From positions 39,022,501 to 39,086,500 of the forward strand of contig CM027377.1 of assembly GCA_015680905.1 (NCBI GenBank): DNA of 64,000 nucleotides, given 5' to 3'. Of this stretch, positions 45,169 through 56,896 are shown piece by piece. The translations under genes and the position numbers were made by a program. Numbering within the stretch: position 1 is the first letter of the stretch; each line of letters starts with the position of its first letter. Under the pieces are notes generated by a model. The model was not told the origin of the DNA. It saw only the letters and a list, made by a program, of their open reading frames with translations, and searched no databases. The DNA comes from Coptis chinensis (lineage: Eukaryota > Streptophyta > Magnoliopsida > Ranunculales > Ranunculaceae).

Positions 45169-47756
45169 AACCACCCCCAAACAGCATTTTACTTGTCCTC
45201 AAGCAAAGATGAGAAATTAGAATAAGTGACCAAAAAATGGAGTTCTATCTACTCGTTTATTTGAGTGTGATTGCATTGACCATATATGCAACAAGGCCTT
45301 AAACCACTAGGAATTCCCTAGTGGACGAAGTTATAGCCTCTCGGAGAGTTTTCCAGTGAAGGTACTCACAAACTTCATCTATACTACAACGACTAAGAAA
45401 TAAAACTATTGTTTCCTTATTTATGTCTCAATTATCTATACATATCACTAGCAATGAATACAGAATAATCATATCGAAACCTAAGCTAATATATGCATAA
45501 TAATCAATCATCTACGAATAAATATATATACAATGAGTAATGCTATGAAATGCAGTAATAGGTCCGTTTCTGAAACTTTGGAATAGCGTCCTTAAGTAGG
45601 TTCTCACATAAACGTCAAGACAAAAATCACTCTGATTTTTCCACTCAAGTTTTGTTGCTTCGGTGTGCGATTGGGCATACTTTACCTTACAATCTCAATG
45701 ACACACAAGGAAGCCGAAGTTGATCAAACACATCTGCCACTTACTATCCCACTAACCTATTCCTAATTGAGCTAGAGGTCTTTATTAGGTGTCATGGGAT
45801 TAGGAGATGGTTTAAGAATGAAGGAAACGGATATTCAAAATGACAAGTCCGAGATAATAGGGTCTTCTATATTACGTAACTAGAGAAAACCTTGTTCTTT
45901 TGTTTCTGCACTTTGTTTCCATCCTTAGCCTTTTTCTTTTGGCTTTTCGACTTTTTTTATTCTATTTTTGGAGTTTTATTTTATTTCTATTTTTTCTTTT
46001 TCTTTTTTTTTTCTTTGGATGGAAATTTCTTTTCTTTTTTTTTTTCAAGCAACTAACTAATTTCTGTTTTACGTGTTTTTCTCTTCTCTTTCTTCACTCA
46101 TCCTATTCGGACTTATTCTAAAATGGGTAGGTTGATTTTTTTTTTTTTTTTTATATATATATTTTGTTTTGTTTTTTGTAATGGGTAAAGGAATTGTGGT
46201 TAATGGAAGGGCTAATGAAAGGCTCGATTAGCTTTTACTAGCGGAAAATATACTTAGGTCAGAATTTCTAGCTATATCGATCCAAAAAGGGCCTAAATTC
46301 TCTTAGGACATGGTATAGTGGTCAAGCAAGTGGGACGGTGATTTCTCTATTCGAATATACTTCTCCCTTGTGTCATTTCTCAAATGTTTCACTCATATAA
46401 AGCTTTAGGCTATATTCTCACAGGATTTGTAGAATAAGTACTCTAGCCTAGATTTCATAAACTTATTGCCAAACAATCATAGATACTCATGTAATATATT
46501 TATAGATAGATGCAAAGATTATTACCTACATATTAACCTAAGTTTTTAAAAACTATTTCGATGCAAAAGCTACGTGAGACTTCTAGATTATTAAGAGCAT
46601 AGAGAAAGAAACAATACCAATATTCCTAAGTGTATAGCATAAACTTTTTAATTTTTATTTTTATTATTTTTTAAGACAAATAATACGTAATATACAACCT
46701 AATATGTGCTTAACATTTACATCGTGGTTTCTATACCACCCCAAACAATTTGGGAGAAGTGGGGGTTCATGAAACAATTCAATAGCACAATTAAATTATG
46801 TAACTAACTAATTTTTATAATTTTTAACATTTTATAAATAAAAGTGCATAATTTACATCCTAAAAGTGTCTAATTTTTGCAAATGTTTCTATCCCACCCC
46901 CAAACAATCAACGCTTTGTCCTCAAAGTGTAAAGAGATAAGGAAAGAATTTACCATAGAAACGTGGCAAAAATTGCATGCACTGTAATGTAAAATATTGT
47001 AAAGATGATATGATAATATGAAGCACAATTAAACTGGTAGATACTAACTAAACACAAACTCTTTGGAGTAAATATATGACAGGCTTAGGGTGGCAATATG
47101 ATTTGAAATGAATACCAAAAATACCACCCCCCAAACAAAAATTGGAAAACTCTTTTTAAGTTTGAAAATTTTGTTTGGCCTAAACTCTAGAAAGTTGGTA
47201 TTGTTCGAAAACTTGGGTCTTTTAAAGTCGATTCCTAGACTTACTAATATATGTTTATGTTTTTACTTTATTTAGTTTTTATATGTTTGATTTTTAGAAA
47301 ACAAAACAAAATTACGATAAAGAAATAAAAATGAAACTCACTCCATGAGAAGCACTACTCAATCCACGAGAAAAAGTGCAAGAGATAAATGCGTGAGTCA
47401 TATGAAACGTAGACTAAGAATCCGGACACTTACAACCACTCACCCTAAAAGGAGGGTCCGGTTGCCTTAATGGTGCACTCCCCATAACATAAGATTGGAA
47501 TTGAGTACACCGAGGAATAAAATGAGTATTTTATAGTTAGATACTCGAGACTTTATCTAATATATATGTATTAAAATGCATTTTACCATATATCAACAAT
47601 CGAAAAGTTGTGGGTCTTTCCACAAATAATTAACATGGAATGTACCATCAAACGTAATTAAGCACCAAGATTTCCTATGACGAGCTTAGTGGAATGAGAG
47701 CAAAGCCTTATAGATCTAAAACCTAATCGAAAGCATACAGTTTCTTCTTTGTCCTC
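45169..47756 (-). other. Element C 3' region with repeated polypurine-like sites
   Basis: Non-coding. On the minus strand the true polypurine tract and TTGAGGACAAG box sit at 45170-45215. Further G-rich TTTGGGG-type sites lie at about 46735-46755, 46895-46915 (with its own GAGGACAAAGCG box) and 47125-47140. The T-rich section 45890-46150 gives a spurious plus-strand frame (45900-46121). Confidence 0.8.
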
Positions 47757-48370
47757 CTACGGAAGGGGATGCCAAGTAAATGAACGGAGAAAATTGATGG
47801 GTGTGGAAGATATATAGGATGTGGATAATTTTGAGAAGGAAAAAATGGAAAAAAATGAAAAAAGTGTCGTGGTTTGTCCTTTGGGTGTTACTTCTTCACC
47901 AGTTGGTTTTAGATAGTTATGAAGCATAGGAGAAACGCCAAGGTCAAGTACAAACTCAATGGTTCCTTGAAAAGGTAGAGGGCGAGGAACATTCGTGATG
48001 AAAGGTGAATGAGTGACATGAGGATGTGAGGTGGGTGAATGGTGTTCAACTAGTGTTCTTAGGTCTATATCATCAGAGGCCTTGAGATATGCAAGACATT
48101 CCTTAATAGGTGGGTAAGAAGAATCACTAGGATAGAGGGCAAAAAATTCTTCTCCCGTCATGGCGTCAAAAGATGAATGGATGTCAATAGGAGAGAATCT
48201 TCGAGGCCAAAAAGAAGGGTTGCAAAAAGAGTCGAAGGAAATCCTCCTTGATGTTATCTACATCTAGGAGTAGAAATTGTGGATCCTTGTCTTCTTCCAT
48301 AAGAGGGTATTCCATTGGTGTGGGGACTAAAGTGTCACCGCACTAATGTGAGGTACAAAACTCTCAATGG
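47757..48370 (-). pseudogene. Element C, conserved C-terminal domain (decayed)
   Basis: Minus-strand counterpart of 6351-7231. Recognisable parts: HVTHSPFITNVPRPLPFQGT, IEFVLDLGVSPMLHNYLKP, then further down (47700-47580, frameshifted) the basic RTKKKLYA and the PQLFRLLIY-like tail. It diverges strongly from the B/D-outer type in the acidic middle but keeps the ends, which suggests the domain was maintained for some time in both subtypes. Confidence 0.65.
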
Positions 48371-49020
48371 ACTTCACTTCCCTTCTACAGGAAACCTAGT
48401 TGTCCCTATTTTTGTCTAAACATGTTAACTTCTACAAAAAGATTTCCAAAAGAAAGAGTCATTGAGCCATCCCGACAATTGATTTGGGCATCAAGGTTGC
48501 CAAGAAAGGACTTCCTAAGATGATGGGAATGGAATCATGAGCAACTTCGTGTCAAGAATAACAAAGTCGGCCGGATAGTAAAAATCCTGAACTTTAACGA
48601 GAATATTTTCAACTACACCCTTGGGATACTTAATAGAACGACATCGCTTAACTCGCAAAGTCATTTTGGTTGGTTGAAGTTTTGTTAGACCTAGTTGTTT
48701 ATATAAATAAAAGGGAGTAAGTTAACACCGCCCCGTGTCTAATAAAGCAGTTGTTATGAAGGTATCACCTAAGGTGCATTGTACAGTAGGACGACCAGGG
48801 TCCTTGTACTTAACAATTCCGTTATGTTCAGATAAAGAGGGATATTGTTTAGTTAAGAATGCTTCATGGGGTATGTTGGTTTTCCTCTTCTTGGTGCACA
48901 ACTCTTTTAGAAACTTAGCGTGTCCAGGTAGACTTTTTATAGCTTGTAGAAAAGGTAGGTTTATAGTCAAATTTTTAAACACTTCCCTAATCTCATCAAA
49001 ATTCTCATCCTTTTAAACAC
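48371..49020 (-). pseudogene. Element C, protease domain (second subtype)
   Basis: Minus strand: LPFLQAIKSLPGHAKFLKEL, KKRKTNIPHEAFLTKQYPSL, then TALLDTG with the catalytic DTG intact at about 48730, after which the frame breaks. The sequence differs from the B type (TRRKTNIPKDTFLTEQF), defining a second subtype shared with 60145-60345. Confidence 0.85.
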
Positions 49021-50680
49021 AACTAGTCTTTTGGGATATGGTGTTTTATCTATTATTTTAGCGTAAGGGATAAAAGTATTATTAGTCTTTGCTTTATCTC
49101 TAGCCGCTTTCCATCTAGGTGTCCATATTGGAACCTCTGAGGTGTAGGGTCTTCACTTTCTATTATTGGGTCTTGTAATGTTTTCCCTTTTGGTTGTGGT
49201 TTAACGGGTACTTCTACGTTCTAGTGGTCTTCAGTTCCTATTATAGTATTTGGTATGGTAACATTTTTAGTTTATGGGTAAACTTTAGGCATAGTCACTT
49301 AGTTATCAACGCAACGAAGGGCGGGGTAGTGCCCCTGTAGGTCCCTTGGTTTATATTACCATTCTGATAAATACCTTTTATTTCAAAGGCGGTGTTTGTT
49401 GACTTAGGATTAGGTAAATCGCTTGATTTGGAAACACGCCGGTTTGGTTATTATTTTGGTTAGAAGACATGTCAATAACCTTTGGCACAAAGACCGCATC
49501 ATTTGCATCGTTTGTTTGTTTCATCATATTAGAGTTTTGATCATGTTGATCTTTCATCAAGTTGGAGTTTTGTTGCATAATTTGATTTTGTTTCTCCAAC
49601 AAGGTCACTACTACTTTGTATGTAGATGGTTGTATTGGAATTAAAGCTTGTTGCGCGTTCATGTCTTGATGTTGATAGTTCGGGTTATGGGTACTAAACC
49701 TCTATTCTGGTCACCTAAGTTCCCTTGTCCTTGATGTTGAGTTAACTGGTTGAAGTGTGATGGTTGTGGTGGTGTTTGTGCATAGACAATAGGACAATAG
49801 AAGTCGGAATGCTCAAGACTACAACAGCACATTACAACGAAAGTAGAGTTAATGTTCATGGACCGGAGTGGGTTGTTGTTGAACGAGATGGCATCTACCT
49901 TTTTTAGTGAGGGCATCGCCAAGAGTTTTAAGCTCGGGATCATATTTAACCTCAAGAGAAGAAGAGAGGAGCGGGAGGAATCGTTACCTCCCAATTGTTG
50001 TTCTTCTTAGATTGATCTTCTAAGAATTTATAAGCCTCCAAGGCTCCTTTACTAAGAAAACTACCCCCATTCATGATATCTAGAACCTCCTTATGATAAT
50101 GTGAAAGCCCTTGAAGAAAGCACGAACAAAGCGTGTCTTTCGCAAGATTATGATCTTGGGCATTCAATGAGAAGATCGCTGAAACGATTCGTGCCCTCGA
50201 AAAGGATTCATGAGGATTCCGGGCTGAAGAAATGAATCTTGTGAAGCATTTCATCTGCCTTGTGGTGGGTAAAACTGTTCCATGAACAATTGAACAAGTT
50301 GAGCCCATGAGTCCACAGAGTTTGGCGTTTGGGCAAGTTAATCAAGACGCCGCTTTATCGGGTTAAGGTGAAAGGAATACCCCGGTTTAATTTGTTCCGC
50401 ACTAACCGTGGGATGGTGGAATGTTGTTAGGACTTGTTCAATCCCACGATGTATGCCGATAAGGTTTTTCATGGTCTAAACCATGAAAAGCGGGTAACAA
50501 ATTAAAAATATTTGGGGATTCGAAATCCCCCATCGGTCTCGCTAGAACGATGCAAGATTTGGGGCTATCTCCAAGGCTTTGTAGAAGTCGAGAGAGGAGT
50601 CTCTTTCTTCAGCCATTATATCGTGGTGTGTGTGAAATTCTTAGATAGGTGTGTGGTATTTATGTCTACGAAAAGCAAGC
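49021..50680 (-). pseudogene. Element C, gag (decayed)
   Basis: Minus strand: the phrase NLLPAFHGLDHEKPYRH at 50500-50450, the gag core around 50340-50080 with NPHESF and HNLAKDTL, then LSHYHKEVLDIMNGGSF, zinc-knuckle region with C-SLEHSDFYC near 49820, and a Gln/Asn-rich end with LEKQNQIMQQNSNLMKDQ (49600-49560). Several shifts and stops. Confidence 0.82.
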
Positions 50681-51909
50681 CTGATTATACTAGAATTAAA
50701 ACTCCTCTGACAAAAGAAACGAGGAGTGGAAGAAGGGAATACCTGATTGGGTCCTTGCTTTGCTTATAAATAGCGTCTTGTTCACTCGTTTTCAGTGTAT
50801 ATAACAAGTTAGAACACTGAAACACTTGAAAATTGAAAATTTGAATCAAACCCGGAAATCCGCAAAATCGGTGGCGCGAGCGCGCGCTTCACTTGGGTGT
50901 AGGTGCTTTCGGTACAAATTCGAAGTTCAGTGTTTTGAGCGCCGGTCGCTTTCGGTATGCAGGTCGCTCAACTTCCAGTGTTTTGAGCGCAGGTGCGCTT
51001 GCTTAGGCCACGGGTCGCGCTCAACTTCCAGTGTTTTGAGCGCAGGTGCGCTTGCTTAGGGTGCAAGTCGCGCCTCAGGATTTTCAAGTTTTAGGCCTTT
51101 TATCGTACTCCAAAAAATTTGAAATTTTAACAGTAATTTGCTAAGACGTCTATCAAGTTTCCTGTAAAAGTTCAGATAAATCGGAGATATGAAAGTCCCT
51201 CTACTGCCCTGCAAAGTTTGCAAAACAGTTTTCAGACACAATACAAACAACCGAATGGTTAACCCATCAAAACAAAGCCAAAAATTTCCAAAGTTTGACT
51301 GGAGACTTCTGACAGATACTACTTGTTTTTGTAAAAACTTTAGAGCAATTGGAGTTCTACAACCTCTCCTTATCAGCTGGTGTTCCAGATATTAAGTGTT
51401 TGCAACACTATAGAAACACACTGGAAACACTCTACTATTTAGGAGGTCAAAACAAATCAAAAACTCGTCAAATTTTTACTACAAACTCCTGACATAGGAT
51501 AGATACTCCAGTAAAAATTATAGAATTTTTAGAACTCCCTAAGTAACCTTACTTGTCTGTTTTTCAAGAACATACGGTGTGAAAACTGAAATACAGTACT
51601 GTAAAGATCGTATGTTTTTCACAAGGTAAACCAACTTTGAAAAATCTGAAAATATTCCAGTAAATCAACAACACATTAAATATTATGTCTGAAAATTTTC
51701 AGAATTTTTGAAAATTTAGAAATACCTTCACAGCAGTGTTTTTCTCTGTGAATCCGCAGCCCCTATGCCTAAAACAGTGAACAGTTCCGAAAATTCAAGA
51801 AATAAGAATGAAAAATTAAAAGGGTGGGTGGGTAGAGAATAGGGGATTGCCCCTTGGATTCAAGGAATTGAATTCTTGTCTTGAACGAGATTAAGATGGC
51901 AGCTTTATT
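50681..51909 (-). other. Element C 5' leader with GC-rich tandem repeats
   Basis: Untranslated. 50929-51080 holds three tandem units (starts at 50929, 50977 and 51030) with AGTGTTTTGAGCGCAGGTGC and a GCTCAACTTCC spacer, the same GCGCAGGTGCGC theme as in element B. 51080-51830 is AT-rich with no gene. The primer site is lost: AAGCTGCCATCTT at about 51893-51905 (minus) corresponds to what follows the primer site in B. Confidence 0.75.
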
Positions 51910-52893
51910 TGATAACCCGTAAAAACTCAATTAGATTACTCTAACCTTATTCTTACGGTATCAATAATTTATTTCCTACTCTCACATGTATATTCATGCA
52001 ATATATAGAGTACGGAATCGTTCCACTCTTAACTCTCAAGACTTAAACAAATTCAATTGAACAAACACAAAGAACAATGGCGAGAGTAATGTGTTATGTG
52101 AAATTTCTATTCTACGATTATACTACGAATTCAATTTATACTAACAAGACGCGATAATTCAAATAACAAGGTATGAACTAAAATGATTCAATGATAAGGA
52201 ATTAGGGGGGATTTGAATCTACCTTAACTCGACTTAATTTACTAACGATGAATAGTCGTAATCCGAATTGAACTACTACGCAGAACAATTAGTTCTTCCT
52301 AATCCCTAGTGTTCATGGTAATCTCTACCAACTAACATCTAGCATGTGAAGTATTCAACCCCATTCCCATGGTGGACTAATTACTTCTAGAGTTGAATGG
52401 GAAATTACGACTATTCTACGCTAATCGAAATCAAGCTTCATCATGGTTTTTCAAGCCCCTCTAATGGAGGTTTAATGAGAATCATAAGACTATCATTTCT
52501 CATGGAATCTAAACAAGACATAATATAAAGATTTGAACTTTACTTGTTTAAACTCAATTCAAACTACTCATGCAATAATTGAATTAAACTAATAATGACA
52601 AATAAGTAAATCTAAAGATTTAAGCCAATAAATAAATGAAAATGAAACTAGATTATGAAGAACTAATTAACTTTATTTATCTAATGAATAGCAATAACAA
52701 TAATTTAATATCGGGAATTTAAGGCAAGAATAAAACTAATTAATTAATCTAAAATTAGATCTAGTATATTCATGGTTAATGTGCCATCTTAAAAGGTGTT
52801 CTAACTTGTTCGGGTTTTATTTTAGAACATGTGCACTTGAATAATGTGCACTTGTTATCAATATAGCCTAAAGCCTTGATGAAGGCTTTATCA
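51910..52893 (-). repeat. 5' LTR of element C (atypical start)
   Basis: 984 bp. The 3' part matches element B and D LTRs in reverse; it ends GGGTTATCA next to the leader. Its start, TGATAAAGCCTTCATC at 52893, is not the usual TGATAAGAGCCC: roughly the first 500 bp of the LTR are replaced by about 100 bp that match, inverted, the outer end of the 3' LTR at 44014. Confidence 0.75.
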
Positions 52894-55819
52894 TACCATC
52901 GATGAAGATAGGTAAAATACATGTTCAAATACAAGAATGTGCTTTTAATGTTTTCTTAGCCGAGCGCCGCATTTGCTTATGAATTTGGTTGAAGTAATCA
53001 AATTCAACACATTGCTCTATAAAATTCGACACTAAAATACCCATTTGCCGCCATTAATGGTAATCTCTAGGCCGGTAATGGCGCCGCGAAGAAAACGTCC
53101 GGACTATGATTCAACTCCGCTTTTGTCAGGTTTTGTGGTGATGTGGGTTAGTGGTTGGTTATGGTTGTCGGTGGTTGATTTTTGAGTGCTTGTGGTGCTG
53201 ATTTTGAAAGCCGGCGTTGGGGTGGCGGTAAAAGCTTGCACCGGGTCCATTAATGGCGCTTCCCCAAACACCGCAAGAATATAGTTTTGAACTATGTTTG
53301 GTCGATTTTGGTGGTTGAACTCTTGTGCTATGACTTTGTATTGCTTGGTTTGATGTTGGATTGGGTGGGGGCTGTCGAGTGGAGCTTGAAGAACCATTAA
53401 TGGCAGCCCGAAATTATTTCCAGATCTAGTTTTGGAGAATATGGGGTTTAAGAGTTGAGGTTTTAGCTTTTAGTAAAGTGGTAGGGGTTGTCGTGGGATC
53501 AAAACCGTGGGCTTGGAATGGGTGGTCGAAAGTGGAGGTCGGTGGGTGGTCGATCCGGTGGTGGCGGGTTGGAGAAGATGACGGCTCAGGCTTGGGCCCG
53601 GGTCGGTTCGCGTTCTTGAGCCCTAGCTTGTTTTGTTTGGGCCGCACTAATTTATTTAGTCTATGGGCAGTTCATTTGTTGTTGGTCCGATTCTATTTTG
53701 TTTTGATTGGGTGGGATTCAATTCAATGGGTCGAACCCATTTATGTTTTTGGACCAGTTTAATTAGTTTTCTTTGGGCGGTTTCTAATTTATGTGGGTCG
53801 GTCCTTATGTCCCCATTTGGGTCGTGGAATAAATAAGTTGGTTTTAGACTTTTGGTTCTAAGGTTTGGGCTTGTGGGTCCAAACCACTACCTTAGTCATG
53901 AGCCCACGAGCCATGTATTATTAACCTTAGCCATGAACCATGGCTATGACCCTGAACATGTCGAACATGGAAACGACAGTTTGACTTTGACAATGACACT
54001 TTGACTTTGACCATGACGCGTTGACTTTGACTTTGACCATTGACCGTTGACTTTGACCATGATGTGTTGATTTTGATTTTGACCATGACGTGTTGACTTT
54101 GACTTTGACCATGACGTGTTGATTTTGATTTTGACCATGACGTGTTGACTTTGACCTTTGACCTTTGACTTTGATCGTTGACCGTTGACTGTGGAATGTT
54201 GACTTTTTCCAGTTTTTCTCATATTTAAGAATATGGACAAATATAATAATAAAATATTGTCAAAATTATATAACGCTGTTTGTCATTATCTAATTAAGAT
54301 TTGACGTGAGTAGTGTAAAGCATACATATATCGGGCTTTGATTGTGGACTGTGGGATTTGCTTTAATTGTGCTACATTTTATGTTGTAAATTGTATGGAC
54401 AAATCAAATGCTAAAATGCTGTAGAAGCTTCAGATAAATTTGGTTGTCGTAAGATTCAGGAAAGATTTGACGTTGATGTCGTATATTTTGACACGGACAG
54501 ATAAACTTTGGAGATATAATATTCCTAATACGCTTATAAGAATGTATGACACGCTTGAAACAATTGTGACACTATGTAATATGTGGGATATATATATTGA
54601 ATGCAATAGTTTTGGAGACATAGATTTATGTATAGACACTCTATTATTTTATCCGTGAGATGCTAGTAGAGTATTTGTAGATATTTTCCCACCTGAGTGT
54701 GGTGAGTGCAATAATATATTGGCACGGAAAGAATGAAAGTGGTTATAAGATATATTCGAGATATTTCTAAATATTAGGGCTTAGTGCAATAATGTATTTG
54801 ACATGCACGCGATATAGTGAAATGATTATGAGTCATAAAGGTATGACACTGAATAAATTCACGAATCTAAAATCCTAGAACTTGACTACCACAACTCACG
54901 CGGATTTGCCCCGTGTGGGCATACGTGATATGATTGGCCCTGTGTGTGGTGTATATATAAGATGTTGATTAACCCATGTGTTGGCAATCGATTTAATAGT
55001 GGCTTGATTATTCCGCTCGCAAAATAGAACAAGACGCTGATATTTTATGCCAATAGTGGCATAGTATTTACATAATGGCTTTCGTGGTAGGGTTACCCGG
55101 TGCGCTGCATCCCCGCCAGGTAGTTACGCACTGAGTGGTACATTATGTGCGGGGAGGCATGGATGTACATGTTCGGCGCCGGGGAAGTGATTATGGTAGC
55201 CGTGGAAACTAGGTAAGACATAGATACGACGCGGATTTTAGGGACACGAAAGAAAGCCTTAATTAATATAATTATGGTAATATGTTTGGTTGGTTATTTG
55301 TTTAGTTAGAACCTAAGCGCTTCCGGATGGAGGAACTACATGCCTTATTTATGATGCATATAGTTTGTTGTGTGGTTAGTGGGAAGTTAAGGGCCTCGAG
55401 GAACTACCCCGCCTTAATTATTGTACTTAAGGATGTCAGATAGTCGTTGAAAGTTAAGGTGCCTCATGGAGGAACTAACCGGCCGCATTGGGATTGTGTA
55501 TATATATATGTATAATTATATGTTGTATTTAGAGCTACTCACACCAAATTTTTTTATAATGTCAACGAATTTGCATGTTTGCTTATCGGTGTGTTCATTA
55601 AATAAACATAGTTGATAAGTATTGATAGGTTTAGTGTCAAGAAGATTGGTTGTTACTGTGGCTCAAGGCAATACGATTTCAAGATAGGCCTTGTTTTCCT
55701 TTGAGGTGATATAGATTTTCGGGTTGAGATAAGGTTATTTGCATTTTCATTTGTAAATTTTTGTAACGGAGATGACTTTGTTTAAGTTGAAATTTTTATT
55801 GGTTTTAATTATCCGCGAT
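52894..55819. other. Unassigned segment between elements C and D
   Basis: No family recognised. 53104-53647 on the minus strand has two Pro/Thr/Gln-rich open frames separated by a short gap (97 and 73 residues) without known motifs; the phrase CATTAATGGCGCC or similar recurs about four times at 53050-53410. 53980-54204 is a TTGAC array (separate entry). 55325-55480 has three GGAGGAACTA phrases about 70 bp apart. It is probably another degraded LTR element that truncated D's LTR, but I found no LTR pair. Confidence 0.4.
53980..54204. repeat. TTGAC-rich tandem array
   Basis: About twenty TTGAC cores in 225 bp, built from TTGACTTTGACCATGACGTG-like units, with a higher-order period near 52 bp in the middle. 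TTGAC is the core of the W-box bound by plant WRKY factors. Minus-strand frames over it (53892-54240) merely translate the repeat. Confidence 0.9.
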
Positions 55820-56896
55820 TCTCTACCAACTAACATCTAGCATGTGAAGTATTCAACCCCATTCTCATGGTGGACTAATTACTTCTAAAGTTGAATGGGA
55901 AATTACGCATCATTCCACGCTAATCGAAATCAAGCTTCATCAAGGTTTTTCAACCCCTCTAATGGAGGTTTAGCCGAGAATCATAAAACTATCATTTCTC
56001 ATGGAATCTAAACAAGACATAATATAAAAGATTTGAACTTTACTTGTTTAAACTCAATCTCAAACTACCATGCAATAATGAATTAAACTAATAATAACAA
56101 ATAAGTAAATCCAAGGATTTAAGCTAATAAATAAATGAAAATGAAACTAGATTATGGAGAACCATTAACTTTATTTATATAATGAATAGCAATAACAATA
56201 ATTTAATAATCAATTTAAGGCAAGAATAAAAAAACTAATTAATTAATATAAAACTAGATCTATAACTAAGGTTTAATGGCTACTTTTCTTATCCTAATCT
56301 TAATTTATTTTCTTAACCTAACTATCTACCATTAACAAAGAGTCAAGCTTTTGTTTTTTATACTTTCAGATCCAAAAATCGTGTACGGGTTCGGTCGTTT
56401 TGGGGCCGTAGAAGTGGGCCCAAAACCCAATTTCTTTAGTCTAAATGGGCTCTTCAACCGCAATTAGCTTCGACAAATGTTTCGTCCACTTCTGCTCATC
56501 TGCTTGGGTCAAGGCTTGAACCATTGAAAAAGCTCTTCCCGAGCTGGTCGCTTTTGACTAAGGCAGGCCCAATTCGAGGTCCGAGTCCCAAGATATGGCT
56601 CACTAAGTTCTCACGACTTTGTGCACCGCTTTCTCGTCATGTGGACTTTGACTTTTCATCTTTTGATCGGCTTTGCAGAGGCTTTGTCTTCTTGAAAATT
56701 GGCATTTAATCACATAACTTAGCAACCCAACCTTTGCTCCTTTATCTCGCTAAAGTGGCACATTTCTCACATTACAATGGACTTTGAAGCTGAATGCATA
56801 AAACACGAATCAAGATAACTCTTACTTATTATTCACATAATTGGTTTAAAAAGCACGATTGTTATGGGTTAAAACTACAGTTTTGGGCTCTTATCA
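55820..56896 (-). repeat. 3' LTR of element D (end truncated)
   Basis: On the minus strand starts TGATAAGAGCCC at 56896 and matches the C and B LTRs, but breaks off at CTCTACCAACTAAC (55820), about 400 bp short of the normal LTR end. Confidence 0.88.

Larger units (their letters stand above)
44014..52893 (-). mobile_element. Athila-like, pol-less element C (minus strand)
   Basis: Related to B but oriented oppositely and with a different gag-protease subtype. Read on the minus strand: 5' LTR (52893-51910), decayed primer site, GC-repeat leader, gag, protease, C-terminal domain, 3' region with three polypurine-like sites, 3' LTR (45168-44014). Total 8.9 kb. ORF2 and ORF3 are absent. Flanks TAGTG and TACCA do not match, so no target duplication is seen, and the two LTRs differ at their ends, so boundaries may have been rearranged. 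Confidence 0.8.

Noticed and set aside
45900-46121. Open frame rich in Phe/Leu, also at 57346-57585 and (other strand) 29387-29617
   Set aside because: Translation of a pyrimidine-rich run in the 3' region of elements B, C and D; no conservation as protein.
44014-52893. DNA transposon with terminal inverted repeats
   Set aside because: The interior is an LTR element with gag and protease, and the flanks show no target duplication; the inverted pair is reported as a finding instead.
53892-54240. Overlapping minus-strand frames with repeated V-K-V-x-S-W-S-K
   Set aside because: Simple translation of the TTGAC array.
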